From NCBI GenBank assembly GCA_020072845.1, contig JAIQGF010000001.1, forward strand, positions 62,001 through 126,000: a DNA stretch of 64,000 bases. Reading direction: 5' to 3'. The DNA is from Terriglobia bacterium (GTDB lineage: Bacteria; Acidobacteriota; Terriglobia; Terriglobales; Acidobacteriaceae). The first letter of the stretch is position 1. Each line of letters opens with the position of its first letter. Shown piece after piece: positions 43,251 to 51,597 of this stretch. A program made the translations under genes and the position numbers. The notes below the pieces were generated by a model. It had not been told where the DNA came from. It made no database searches and saw nothing but the letters and a program-made list of their open reading frames with translations.

Positions 43251-44403
43251 GGATCTCTTCTCCGCCCTGATAAAACTTCCACTCCACGTCGGCGAGGTTT
43301 TCGCCTTCACTCTTGCCGACGCGGAATGTGTCTTGGGTGTAAAGGCAAACTTGGCCGTCACGGTCGATGACCTGCGGGTGCAGCGAGAAAATCATGCCCT
43401 CGCGCAACTCGACCTCGCTGCGCGCGCCAATCGCGGGATGCTCCAGCATGGTCAGCCCGATTGAGTGACCCGAGAGATGGCCGAGGCTGAAGCCGTGGGC
43501 GGCGAAGGTTTCGGCAACCACGCGATGTACGTTGCTGGCCCGCTCCCCTTCGCGCAGGACGCGGCGCGCGGCCTCCATCGCTTCGGGATAGGCAGCAGCC
43601 ATCTGCTGGATGCGCGGGCTCGGCTTGCCGCGAATGAGGGCGCGCGAGAATTCCACCCAGTAACCCTCGTACCCGCCGATTTCCAGCGAGTAAAGCATCA
43701 GGTCGCCGGGCTCGACGACACGGTCGCCGGGAACTTTGAAGTGCGCTTCGGCCTCGCCGTGCGGGCCGGAAAGCACGATGTTCATCATGCGCGGCCCGGC
43801 GCCGCCGGCGAAGAAGCGTTCGACGGCAGGCGCCATGATCTCGGCCTCGGTCTTGCCGGGTTCAAAGTTGCGCACCAGCGCGTCGAAGCCGTGGAGAATG
43901 ACTTCCATGCTCTGCCCGATGTGCGCCAGTTCCCAGTCGCTCTTGACGGCGCGCACCATGTCGAACGGGAAATCCCATGTGACCATTTCGCACGCGGATT
44001 GGGCGAGCTCGCGGTAGTCGCGCACCGCCATGACAAAATCCATGCCGACAACGCCCAGGCGCTTCCAGCCGTGCTCGCGTGCGCGGTCGCGTAACCAGCG
44101 GCCGGGAACTTCAGGCCAGACCTGCTCGCGCACCCAGGGTTTCTTTTTGTCGCCGATCCAGCGCGCCTCGGCGGGAAACACCAGCGTGGGCTCACCCGCG
44201 AGCGGCAGCAGGACGTAGGCGTAGCGATGCACGATCTCGAAGCCGGAGACATAGCGAACCGCGCCTTCGAAGCCCGCGTACTGGTTCCCGCATACCAGCA
44301 GCGCGTCCAGATGGTCGCGCTCCATGGCGGCGCGCAGCGCGGCATGGCGGCGCTCGATTTCTGCCGGCGTGATCGGCGGGCCGTTCTGGCAACGCGGGGT
44401 CAT
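43195..44403 (-). CDS. Creatinase-like M24 family protein lacking canonical metal ligands
   Basis: 402 residues with the creatinase/prolidase two-domain fold. Where metal-dependent members have Asp, Asp, His, Glu, Glu, this protein shows Glu241/Glu251 (SLEIGGYEGYWVEFSRA), His313 (SGHSIG), His342 (SLHPQV) and Gln357-Asp358. Creatinase and ectoine hydrolase-type enzymes also work without the metal pair, so an amidine or amide hydrolase is likely. The last about 15 residues (VSQSIGPSVSQP) are repeat-encoded. The ATG overlaps the M20 stop (ATGA). Confidence 0.82.
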   Translation of the reverse strand: MTPRCQNGPPITPAEIERRHAALRAAMERDHLDALLVCGNQYAGFEGAVRYVSGFEIVHRYAYVLLPLAGEPTLVFPAEARWIGDKKKPWVREQVWPEVPGRWLRDRAREHGWKRLGVVGMDFVMAVRDYRELAQSACEMVTWDFPFDMVRAVKSDWELAHIGQSMEVILHGFDALVRNFEPGKTEAEIMAPAVERFFAGGAGPRMMNIVLSGPHGEAEAHFKVPGDRVVEPGDLMLYSLEIGGYEGYWVEFSRALIRGKPSPRIQQMAAAYPEAMEAARRVLREGERASNVHRVVAETFAAHGFSLGHLSGHSIGLTMLEHPAIGARSEVELREGMIFSLHPQVIDRDGQVCLYTQDTFRVGKSEGENLADVEWKFYQGGEEIRVSQSIGPSVSQPAHDRR

Positions 44404-45674
44404 GCGGTCCGCCCGCCACACAGCTCGGCGGCGGTCAGGGCGTAGATGCGCGTGATGTCCACGAACGTCCGGATCGCGACCTTTTCTCCTTCGGCGTCGC
44501 GCGGACCGCTGGACGGCCCGTAATTGACGGTGGGAATGCCGTAGCGCGAGAGCACAGAGGCGTCTGAGCACCAGGTGACCACGTCACGCCGCGGAGTGTC
44601 GCCGGTCACACGCCGGTGGTTGGCCTCGATGGCGCGCACCATCTCGTGATCGCCGCTGATGGTGGCGCCCGGAACCGAGACGTAGGTTTCAAATTCCAGG
44701 CCGAAGTTCGCGTTCTGCCGGCGGAGCTTGAGGAAGAGCTGCTGGATCTCGCGGCGCGCCTCGGCCATTTCCATCGCTGGAGGAACGCGCAGGTCGAGAA
44801 AAAGGTCGGTGCGCTCGGGTGTGCGGCTGGCGCGCCACGGGTGGCCGCCGCGGATTCCGCCGACATTCACGATTCCCTTGTGCCCGCCGTGCGCCGCCAT
44901 CGTCTGCCAGCGCGGCATCCATTCGCGCACGGCTTCCAGCACGCCGGCCATGCGCAAAATGCAATTCTCATCTTCCTTGCCTTCGGCGAACGCCGTGTGG
45001 ACGTAGTTGCCGGCGACGGAAATGCGCGCCCACAGCGACCCGAAGTGCTCGAGCACGACGGCCATGTCGGTGGGCTCGCCGAGAATGCACATGTCGGGTA
45101 CGACGCCATGGGTGACAAGATGGTGTGAGCCGACGCCGTAACCGCGGTATTCCTTGCCGTTAAATTCGCCCCACTGTGCCTTCTCGATTTCGCCGACGAC
45201 CGCGGCCAGGATAACGTCGCCCTCAACCGCGACTCCGGCACGCTGCAACGCCCGCACCGCCTGCGTATAGCAGACGAGCGCGCCTTTCATGTTATAGATG
45301 CCGAGGCCGTAGATCATTCCGTTCTTGACCACGGCGCTGGGCTTGTAACCGATGCCGGCGAGAAACGGCTCCCGCCCGGTGTTGGAGGTGTCCATGTGGC
45401 CGTTGAACATCAGGTTGCGCCCAGCGCCGCGGCCTTCGTATCGTGCCACGATATTTGCCCGGCCCTCCTCCACCTCCTGGCGCACCACCCGCAGGCCCAT
45501 CTCTTCCCAGCGCCGTTGCAGGTAGTTGCCCATGGCGAGCTCGTCGCCGGTGGGGCTGGGAATGTTGATGACCTCGCAGGCCATGGAGACAATTTCGTCC
45601 TCGCGCACTTCGGCGACGATGCGCTCGGCGACATCGTGCGGCAGCTTCGAAGGTTCCACGCCGGGTTGAGTCAT
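44400..45674 (-). CDS. M20 (ArgE/DapE/acetylornithine deacetylase-like) family protein with altered metal site
   Basis: 424 residues with a two-domain M20 layout: NGHMDTSNTG (His93, Asp95), YGLGIYNMKGAL at 122-132, VVGEIEKAQ (Glu162, Glu164) and LGEPTDM (Glu200). The bridging Asp of the usual DMKG motif is Asn128, and the final His of the usual GPxxxxxHxxxE motif is missing (GPSSGPRDAEGE). Full dinuclear zinc binding is therefore doubtful. Members hydrolyse amide bonds of N-acyl or N-carbamoyl amino acids. It is coupled to both neighbouring M24 genes by 4-base overlaps. Confidence 0.82.
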   Translation of the reverse strand: MTQPGVEPSKLPHDVAERIVAEVREDEIVSMACEVINIPSPTGDELAMGNYLQRRWEEMGLRVVRQEVEEGRANIVARYEGRGAGRNLMFNGHMDTSNTGREPFLAGIGYKPSAVVKNGMIYGLGIYNMKGALVCYTQAVRALQRAGVAVEGDVILAAVVGEIEKAQWGEFNGKEYRGYGVGSHHLVTHGVVPDMCILGEPTDMAVVLEHFGSLWARISVAGNYVHTAFAEGKEDENCILRMAGVLEAVREWMPRWQTMAAHGGHKGIVNVGGIRGGHPWRASRTPERTDLFLDLRVPPAMEMAEARREIQQLFLKLRRQNANFGLEFETYVSVPGATISGDHEMVRAIEANHRRVTGDTPRRDVVTWCSDASVLSRYGIPTVNYGPSSGPRDAEGEKVAIRTFVDITRIYALTAAELCGGRTA

Positions 45675-46867
45675 GGAGTACCCGCGGAGAAGACGCGGAA
45701 ATCATCGGGATAGCTGCACAATTTTTCGCAACCGTTTTCCGTGACCAGAAAATTGTCCTCCAGACGCAAGCCGCCGCCGCCGGGCCAGTAACATCCGGGC
45801 TCGATGGCCAGCACCATGCCCCGGCGGATGGTGCCCGTACCCGCCTGGTGCGCGTAGGGCGGCTCGTGGGCGCGTGCGCCGACGCCGTGCGCCACCGGAT
45901 GCGACGGCTGGCCGGGATATCCTCCGGCGGCAATGCCGGCGCGGATGCGGCGATCGAGTTCCGGCAAGCTGGCGCCGTCGCGCACGTAATCAGCCGCATC
46001 GTTAAAGACGCCGAGCAGCATCTCCAGCAGTTGGTTGTATTCCGGCGTAAGGCGGCCCGGGCAGATGTTTTTTGTCAGGTCGTTCCAGTATCCATCGGCG
46101 CAAACCCAGATTTCCACCAGCGTTGGCTCGTGCTCCTGAATGGGATTCGCTTTGGTGGCGGTGAAGGTGGCGATGCCCTTGCCCGACCAGACCAGGGTGA
46201 AGGCGCGCGCCATTTCGACCTTGTTCTTGTAGCCGATCCCGGCAGCGTGAATGCGGCCTTCGATCATGGCGGCGACGTCGCTCTCCTTGTGCTCGCCGGG
46301 TCTCATGTGGTCGCGCGCGTACTCCATGCCGATGGCCGCCAGCTCGTTGGCCAGCCGCATGCGCTCGATTTCCTGCGCGGTCTTGATGGCGCGCGCTTCA
46401 ATCAGCACCGGCATGGCATCGGCAAGATCGTGGCAGGCGCCACGGAACGCGTCGAAATACGGCTGCGTGTACACGGTCGGCTCGCCAACCATGCGGTCGG
46501 CGGCCTGCGAGCCGTTGGTCAGCTCGATTCCGATTCGCTCGGTCAATCCGCGCTCGCGCAGGACCTGCAGCGCCAGGTCGAGGGAGCGCGCGGTCGGCGG
46601 GCGCGGGTCGCGCTCGTCGTAGAACCTGAACGGGCGGATGTCGCGCGTCCAGGCGGTGCGGTGCGCGTCGCCGAGTTGCGGCTCGATGACGATGAGCGTC
46701 GGTTCGCCCTGGCGCGGGAATACCACTGCGTCGTAGCCCTTCATGCACCAATAGTTGGTGAGGTACATCACATTGTCGGGTGCGCGCGCCACGATGGCGT
46801 CGAGACGGTGCTCGTTCATCAGCGCGCGAACACGGTCGAGCTTGGCGGTGTCGATTGGATACGGCAT
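45671..46867 (-). CDS. M24 family peptidase (Xaa-Pro dipeptidase-like)
   Basis: 398 residues from the ATG at 46867 (MPYPIDTAKLDRVRALM). N-terminal creatinase domain about 1-165, catalytic domain to the end. Metal ligands are mostly kept: LVEIWVCADGYWNDLTKN (Glu in place of the first Asp, second Asp present), HGVGARAHEPPY, LAIEPGCY and LRLEDNFLV. It is a paralog of the upstream-lying metal-free member. Its stop overlaps the M20 start. Confidence 0.86.
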   Translation of the reverse strand: MPYPIDTAKLDRVRALMNEHRLDAIVARAPDNVMYLTNYWCMKGYDAVVFPRQGEPTLIVIEPQLGDAHRTAWTRDIRPFRFYDERDPRPPTARSLDLALQVLRERGLTERIGIELTNGSQAADRMVGEPTVYTQPYFDAFRGACHDLADAMPVLIEARAIKTAQEIERMRLANELAAIGMEYARDHMRPGEHKESDVAAMIEGRIHAAGIGYKNKVEMARAFTLVWSGKGIATFTATKANPIQEHEPTLVEIWVCADGYWNDLTKNICPGRLTPEYNQLLEMLLGVFNDAADYVRDGASLPELDRRIRAGIAAGGYPGQPSHPVAHGVGARAHEPPYAHQAGTGTIRRGMVLAIEPGCYWPGGGGLRLEDNFLVTENGCEKLCSYPDDFRVFSAGTP

Positions 46868-46874
46868 GCCTTTG

Positions 46875-47825
46875 CTACGCCCTCTGCGTAGCCTTCTTGT
46901 GTTTCTCCTGCTGCCAGGAAACTTCCAAGCCCCGGACCAACCGCCACATCGCGGAGTGCAGCGGAGCCGCGACGCCGGCGCGTTCCGCCTCGCACGCGAT
47001 GGCGCCGCAAAGATAATCCACCTCGGTCGGCAGCTCGTGGTCCACATCGAAGAGCATGGAGGTCGGGTGATTGGTTTGCGCGCCAATCTTGTTCATCTCC
47101 CACGGATCTTCGTGCAGCGCAACGCCACACGCCTGTGCCACGCGCTTGCCTTCGTCGATCAACTCGTGAAGCAGGCGGCCGAGCGCCTCGGGCGAGCGCT
47201 CGTCGGCAAACTCGGGCGAGTGCGGCAACCGGGTGAGCGCGGAAACCGCATTGACCGAGGCATTGAAGATCAGCTTCGACCATTGCGCCGGGCGCGCATC
47301 TTCCAGCGCCACCGCCTTGAGACCGCCGGCGACGATCAGGTCCGCCGCCGCCTTCACCACCGCGAACGGCGTTCCGGACGGCTCGAACGGCCCGAGCCAT
47401 GTGTACTGGTCGAGTTCGAGTTCAACGTCGCAATCGCTGTGGCGCGTTCCGCTCATGAACGTCGTGCCGCGGATGACGTATCCGCGGGTGAGTTCCGCCA
47501 GCACTTCCTCGCTGCCGAGGCCGTTCTGCGCGGAAATAACGGCGGCGCGGTCGCAGCGCTTTCCCACCGGGGCAAAGGCCTGGCGGGTGTGGGTGGCCTT
47601 GGTGGCGACGATGGCGAAGTCGAATTCGGGGAGTTGTTGCGGATCGCCGGTGGCATGGACGTGCGCGACAAAACCGCGCTGGCCGGTGACGCGAATTCCG
47701 CGCTCGTTCAAGACACGCGCGTGGTCGTCCCGGCGGACCAGCGCCCACACCTCGGCGACGCGCGCCAAGTGCGCGGCGTAGAGCGAGCCGATAGCCCCGC
47801 AGCCGACGATGAGAACTTTTTTCAT
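46875..47825 (-). CDS. 2-dehydropantoate 2-reductase family protein (second copy)
   Basis: 316 residues: VGCGAIGSLYAAHLA, FAIVATKATHTRQAF, NGLGSEEVLAELTRGYVIRGTTF and QWSKLIFNASVNAVSALTRL with the catalytic lysine. It is clearly homologous to the copy at 42215 (shared YVIRGTTF, WLGPFEP/WIGPFEP). Two copies in one cluster suggest two oxidation or reduction steps, or a heteromer. It is 12 bases after the molybdenum subunit gene. Confidence 0.86.
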   Translation of the reverse strand: MKKVLIVGCGAIGSLYAAHLARVAEVWALVRRDDHARVLNERGIRVTGQRGFVAHVHATGDPQQLPEFDFAIVATKATHTRQAFAPVGKRCDRAAVISAQNGLGSEEVLAELTRGYVIRGTTFMSGTRHSDCDVELELDQYTWLGPFEPSGTPFAVVKAAADLIVAGGLKAVALEDARPAQWSKLIFNASVNAVSALTRLPHSPEFADERSPEALGRLLHELIDEGKRVAQACGVALHEDPWEMNKIGAQTNHPTSMLFDVDHELPTEVDYLCGAIACEAERAGVAAPLHSAMWRLVRGLEVSWQQEKHKKATQRA

Positions 47826-47837
47826 CCCGTGATCTTG

Positions 47838-50339
47838 CTACATCAGGTCCTGGCCTCCCTCCCATTTGGTTTCCGTGCCGGCGCTGGAATGCTGGATGCG
47901 AACGCCGCGTGCGTGCGCGCCCGATTGCGCCGACTGGATGGCGGCAAACAAGCTGTCGGCAGTGTTGTGCGAATCGCTGACAAACACCTTCAGGGGATAC
48001 ACCGCGTCCTGGATGGCGGCGCACATGGTGTGCAGCGGCGCGGCCCCGCCTTCGCCCATTCCTTTGGCGCCGTTGAAGGTAAACGGCGAGGGCGTTTCGA
48101 TGTGGCCGTAGCGCAGGCGCGGCATGTTGAGGGCGGTGATGGGCGTGTAGTCGCTGAAAGTGCTGGTGAGCAGGTTTCCGGCGGGATCGTAGGCGCAGGT
48201 CTCCATGATGGCGGCGCCGATGCCGTGCGCGGTGCAGCCGTGCACCTGGCCTTCGACGATGCGCGGGTTGACGGCGCGCCCGCAATCGTCCACGCAGGCA
48301 TAGGCGAGGATGCGCGGGACGAAGGTGTCGCGCTCCACCTCGACCACCGCGATGTGCAATTGTGCGGCATAGGTCAGCGTCAGGTTGCCGTATTTCCTCC
48401 CGAGGTCGGGAAGCTTGAATGGCGGACGATACACGTAACGGCAGTTGAGCGTGACGTCGAGATCCTCCGGCAGCCCGGCGTTGTTGACGTTCACAATGTT
48501 GGCGAGGCCGCCATACGGAATCGCCTTATCGGAGCCCTTGACGCGAACCTCGGGACCATCCTTGCCCACACCGAATTCCAGATCGTCAATGCTCGCGTCG
48601 AGCACGAAGGCGGCAAGCTGCGCGAGTTCTTTTTTCAGCTTCACCGCGGCGCCGTAAATCGCCGACAGGCCGGTGACCGCGAATTGGCTGGCGTAGGTGC
48701 CGGTGTGGCCGGTATGGACGTTGAAATCGGTGTCGAAGCCGGGGCGAACGTGCACCGTCTCGGGCAGGATATTGAGGACGTCGGCGACCACTTGCGAAGC
48801 AGTGGTCTCGTGTCCCTGGCCCTGGGGCACGGAGCCAAGCAAGACGACGACCTCGCCGTAGATGTCGATTTTCACCATCGCTGCCTTCGAATTCCCGGAG
48901 AACGGCGCGAGCGGGTTGATGATGCGCGCCTGGCCGAAATTGTTGGTGCCGGAATCGAGCGTGGTGCCGATGCCGATGCCGACCGCGCGCCCTTGCTGGC
49001 GCATCTCGGGAATTTTCTTCTGCCAGTCGTCCCAGCCGATCAGCTCCTGCGCTTTTTTCAGCATCGCCGGATAATTGCCGGAGTCGTACACGCAGCCGTT
49101 GGGCGTGGTGTACGGCATCTCAGTCGGCTGAATGTAATTGCGCAGGCGCATCTCGACGGGGTCGATGCCGAGTTCACGCGCGCAAGTGTCGAGCACGCGC
49201 TCCAGGAACCAGAGGTGCTGCATGCGCGAGTAGCCGCGGTTGGGGCCGACCGGACACTTGTTGGTCGCCACCTGCTTGAAATCAATGCGCAGGTTGCGGA
49301 AGCGATACGCGCCCGGCAGCACCTGCGCCCAGATGATGCAGCCCAGCGGCTCGTAGCGCGGGTAGGCGCCGCAATCGTCGATGTGCCGCGATTCGATGGC
49401 GGTGATCACGCCGTTCTTGTCGAGCGCGACGCGCGTGTTCAGGAAGGTGCGCTCGTTGCCGTGAGCGCTGGCCATCAGGTGCTCGGTGCGGGTTTCGCTC
49501 CATTTGACGGGACGGCCGCCGGCCTTGCGCGAAGCCAGCGCGCACAGCGCCATGTACGGATAATTCGTGATCTTGATTCCGAAGCTGCCGCCGATGTCGT
49601 AGCTCTGTGTCCGGATGGCGTCAATGTGCACTCCGAGGTGCGGCGCCAGGAACTGGATGGCGAATGCGGGAAAGCTGTTGTTGCTCCAGTATTGGATGGT
49701 GTTGTCGTCCGCATCCCATTGCCCGATGACGGCGTTGTTCTCCAGCGGCGTCGAAGAGAAACGGTGGAAGTGCATCCGGTCGATCGTGACGACGGACGCC
49801 GCCTCGGCGAACGCCTTGTCCACTTCGCCGTACTCGAATTGTCCCTGCCAGACCAGATTCGTGCCGGCTTCGTCGTGGAGGATGCTGCGGTCGGCGAGCG
49901 CTGCATCGCAGGTGACCACCGGCTCGAGCGCTTCGTAGTCCACCTGCACCAGTTCGGCGGCATCTTCGGCAGTGAGGCGGGAATCGGCGATCACGGCGGC
50001 AACCGGCTCGCCCTGGAAACGAACTTTCGAAACCGCCAGCGGATAGTCCTGGATTTTTGCGCCAGCGCCCGAAGCGATCTCGGGGAAGGGCTGCGTAAGT
50101 TTCGCGACCTCGGCGCCGGTCAGCGTGCAAACCACTCCGGGGTGAGCTTCGGCGGCGCTGACGTCCACGTTGTTGAGGCGCGCGTGTGCGTACGGCGAGC
50201 GCACCAGGCGCATGTAGAGCATGCCCTCGAGCTTGTAATCGTCAATGAACTTGCCCTTGCCGCGGACCAGGCGGTCTTCTTCCTTGCGGCGCAGCGGCTG
50301 GCCGGTCCATGTCGTCTTGACGTCGTCCTTGGTCGCCAT
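47838..50339 (-). CDS. Molybdenum hydroxylase large (molybdopterin-binding) subunit, CoxL/XdhB-like
   Basis: 833 residues of the xanthine oxidase family large subunit: RRKEEDRLVRGKGKFIDD start, GGSFGIKI, the loop CPVGPNRGYSRMQ where CO dehydrogenases have AYRCSFR or AYRGAGR, GSVPQGQGHETTASQVVADVL and the catalytic Glu in GAKGMGEGGAAP. The loop rules against CO oxidation; hydroxylation of an N-heterocycle or aldehyde fits better. Together with the FeS and FAD subunits and CoxG it forms a complete enzyme. Confidence 0.9.
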   Translation of the reverse strand: MATKDDVKTTWTGQPLRRKEEDRLVRGKGKFIDDYKLEGMLYMRLVRSPYAHARLNNVDVSAAEAHPGVVCTLTGAEVAKLTQPFPEIASGAGAKIQDYPLAVSKVRFQGEPVAAVIADSRLTAEDAAELVQVDYEALEPVVTCDAALADRSILHDEAGTNLVWQGQFEYGEVDKAFAEAASVVTIDRMHFHRFSSTPLENNAVIGQWDADDNTIQYWSNNSFPAFAIQFLAPHLGVHIDAIRTQSYDIGGSFGIKITNYPYMALCALASRKAGGRPVKWSETRTEHLMASAHGNERTFLNTRVALDKNGVITAIESRHIDDCGAYPRYEPLGCIIWAQVLPGAYRFRNLRIDFKQVATNKCPVGPNRGYSRMQHLWFLERVLDTCARELGIDPVEMRLRNYIQPTEMPYTTPNGCVYDSGNYPAMLKKAQELIGWDDWQKKIPEMRQQGRAVGIGIGTTLDSGTNNFGQARIINPLAPFSGNSKAAMVKIDIYGEVVVLLGSVPQGQGHETTASQVVADVLNILPETVHVRPGFDTDFNVHTGHTGTYASQFAVTGLSAIYGAAVKLKKELAQLAAFVLDASIDDLEFGVGKDGPEVRVKGSDKAIPYGGLANIVNVNNAGLPEDLDVTLNCRYVYRPPFKLPDLGRKYGNLTLTYAAQLHIAVVEVERDTFVPRILAYACVDDCGRAVNPRIVEGQVHGCTAHGIGAAIMETCAYDPAGNLLTSTFSDYTPITALNMPRLRYGHIETPSPFTFNGAKGMGEGGAAPLHTMCAAIQDAVYPLKVFVSDSHNTADSLFAAIQSAQSGAHARGVRIQHSSAGTETKWEGGQDLM

Positions 50340-50390
50340 AGCTGTTTCGGTCTATCGGTCGTCGATCCGAGTAGAACTCCGCTGAGTATT

Positions 50391-50494
50391 CACCACCGAG
50401 GCACCGAGGTCACCGAGGTACACCGAGCTTATCCGTTCCTGTTGTCGCATCTGGTTGTTCGGTGGTCCCCTGTGTTCTTGGTGTCTCGGTGGTG
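50391..50494. repeat. Inverted CACCACCGAGGCACCGAG repeat (copy 1)
   Basis: Left arm CACCACCGAGGCACCGAGGT and onward to 50427; right arm (50471-50494) ending GGTGTCTCGGTGGTG. A second copy is at 60352-60435. The right arm overlaps the 3' end of the CoxG-like gene. Confidence 0.75.
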
Positions 50495-50946
50495 CGATTC
50501 CTCTCCCCATTCATCGCCTGCTGCAGGCTCGCGACCACTTTCTGAATATTCTTGCGCGCCAGCGGCTCCAGCAGCCCGCCGGCGATGGATGTCAGACGGC
50601 CGAACACCTGCGCCTCGCCTTTCCAACTCACCACCGTGCCGACGCCGTCAGGACGCAGATCGAAACGTGCATTCAGGTCCACGTTCCCTCCCGCCATGGT
50701 GGCCTTGCCGGTGTAAAGGGCGTGGGAAGGACGAGTGTGCTCGGCCAGATGCAGCTTCACCGTGGCCGTACCGCGGATGTGCGAGATGCCGACCTTCACA
50801 TCCACCATGAAATTCTCCGCGTCGCGCACGTCCACTTTCTGGTAGTCGGGCAGCAGCGGGCAGAACCGGTTCGGGTCGGTAAGGAAATCGTAGGTCTCCT
50901 CGGGCGTGCGCTGCACCGTGAATTCGCCGCCAAAGCTAAAGGCCAT
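50410..50946 (-). CDS. CoxG/SRPBCC family protein
   Basis: 178 residues from an ATG preceded by GAGGAGGGGGA. The SRPBCC fold of CoxG is evident: FTVQRTPEETYDFLTDPNRF, CPLLPDYQKVDV, GISHIRGTATVKLHL and VSWKGEAQVFGRLTSIAGGLLEPLARKN. CoxG-type proteins help mature or anchor molybdenum hydroxylases. The C-terminal about 25 residues (TTETPRTQGTTEQ region) are encoded by the inverted repeat and are not conserved family sequence. Confidence 0.83.
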   Translation of the reverse strand: MAFSFGGEFTVQRTPEETYDFLTDPNRFCPLLPDYQKVDVRDAENFMVDVKVGISHIRGTATVKLHLAEHTRPSHALYTGKATMAGGNVDLNARFDLRPDGVGTVVSWKGEAQVFGRLTSIAGGLLEPLARKNIQKVVASLQQAMNGERNRTTETPRTQGTTEQPDATTGTDKLGVPR

Positions 50947-51030
50947 TCCCCCTCCTCGTCGCCGCGATAGGTCGTGCATCGTCGACGCGATTGACAGACT
51001 GCCTACGTATCGTGCTTCGCCTTGTATCCG

Positions 51031-51117
51031 GGCACGACTTTAGTCGTGCCGAACCCGCGCATTTTCTCTCTTGTCATTCCGAGCGGGGTTTCAACCCCGC
51101 GAGGAATCTGCTGTTCC
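51031..51117. repeat. Two stacked hairpin repeats between coxS- and coxG-like genes
   Basis: First GGCACGAC-TTTA-GTCGTGCC (51031-51050). Then the TGTCATTCCGAGCG family copy (51072-51117) with insert hairpin GCGGGGTT-TC-AACCCCGC (51083-51100) and ending CGAGGAATCTGCTGTTC. The second supplies the stop codon of the FeS-subunit gene. Confidence 0.7.
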
Positions 51118-51597
51118 CGCCGCCGCCCGGATTGCCTTCAAGATGTTCTGGTACCCGGTACAGCGGCACGTGTTCCCTGCGATTCCCTTGAGAATTTCCT
51201 CGTCGGAGGGCCGTGGATGCGACGCCAGCAGTTCGGTGGCGGCCAGCAGGAAGCCCGGCGTGCAGTAACCGCATTGCAAGCCATGGTTGCCGGCAAACGC
51301 TTCTTGCAATGGATTGAGATTGCCGCCCGCCGCCAGCCCTTCGACGGTCGTGATTTCGGCGCCATCAGCCTGCACGGCAAACACCGTGCACGACTTCACC
51401 GCTTTGCCGTCCAGAAGCACGGTACAGGCGCCGCAATAGCTGGTGTCGCATCCGATGTGCGTGCCGGTAAGGTCGAGCGTCTCGCGCAAGAAATCCACGA
51501 GCAGCGTGCGCCCCTCGATCCTCTCGGTGTACGACTTCCCGTTCACCTTGAGCGTGATTGCCACGCGGTCCGTCGGTTTCGAGATCACGTCAGGCAT
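51091..51597 (-). CDS. Molybdenum hydroxylase small [2Fe-2S] subunit
   Basis: 168 residues with both clusters: plant-ferredoxin type C-x4-C-x2-C ([22 protein letters not shown]) and the second C-x2-C...C-x-C ([20 protein letters not shown]). It transfers electrons from the Mo site to FAD. Its start overlaps the FAD-subunit stop by 8 bases. The last residues (GTADSSRG) come from the dispersed repeat. Confidence 0.92.
   Translation of the reverse strand: MPDVISKPTDRVAITLKVNGKSYTERIEGRTLLVDFLRETLDLTGTHIGCDTSYCGACTVLLDGKAVKSCTVFAVQADGAEITTVEGLAAGGNLNPLQEAFAGNHGLQCGYCTPGFLLAATELLASHPRPSDEEILKGIAGNTCRCTGYQNILKAIRAAAGTADSSRG

Noticed and set aside
42215-47825. panE (pantothenate synthesis) symbol for the two ketopantoate-reductase-like genes
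   Set aside because: Two paralogs in a catabolic setting with no pan genes nearby make the biosynthetic role doubtful.
46755-50810. Open frame of about 1350 codons on the plus strand
   Set aside because: It is antisense to five recognised genes of the catabolic cluster and has shadow-type composition.
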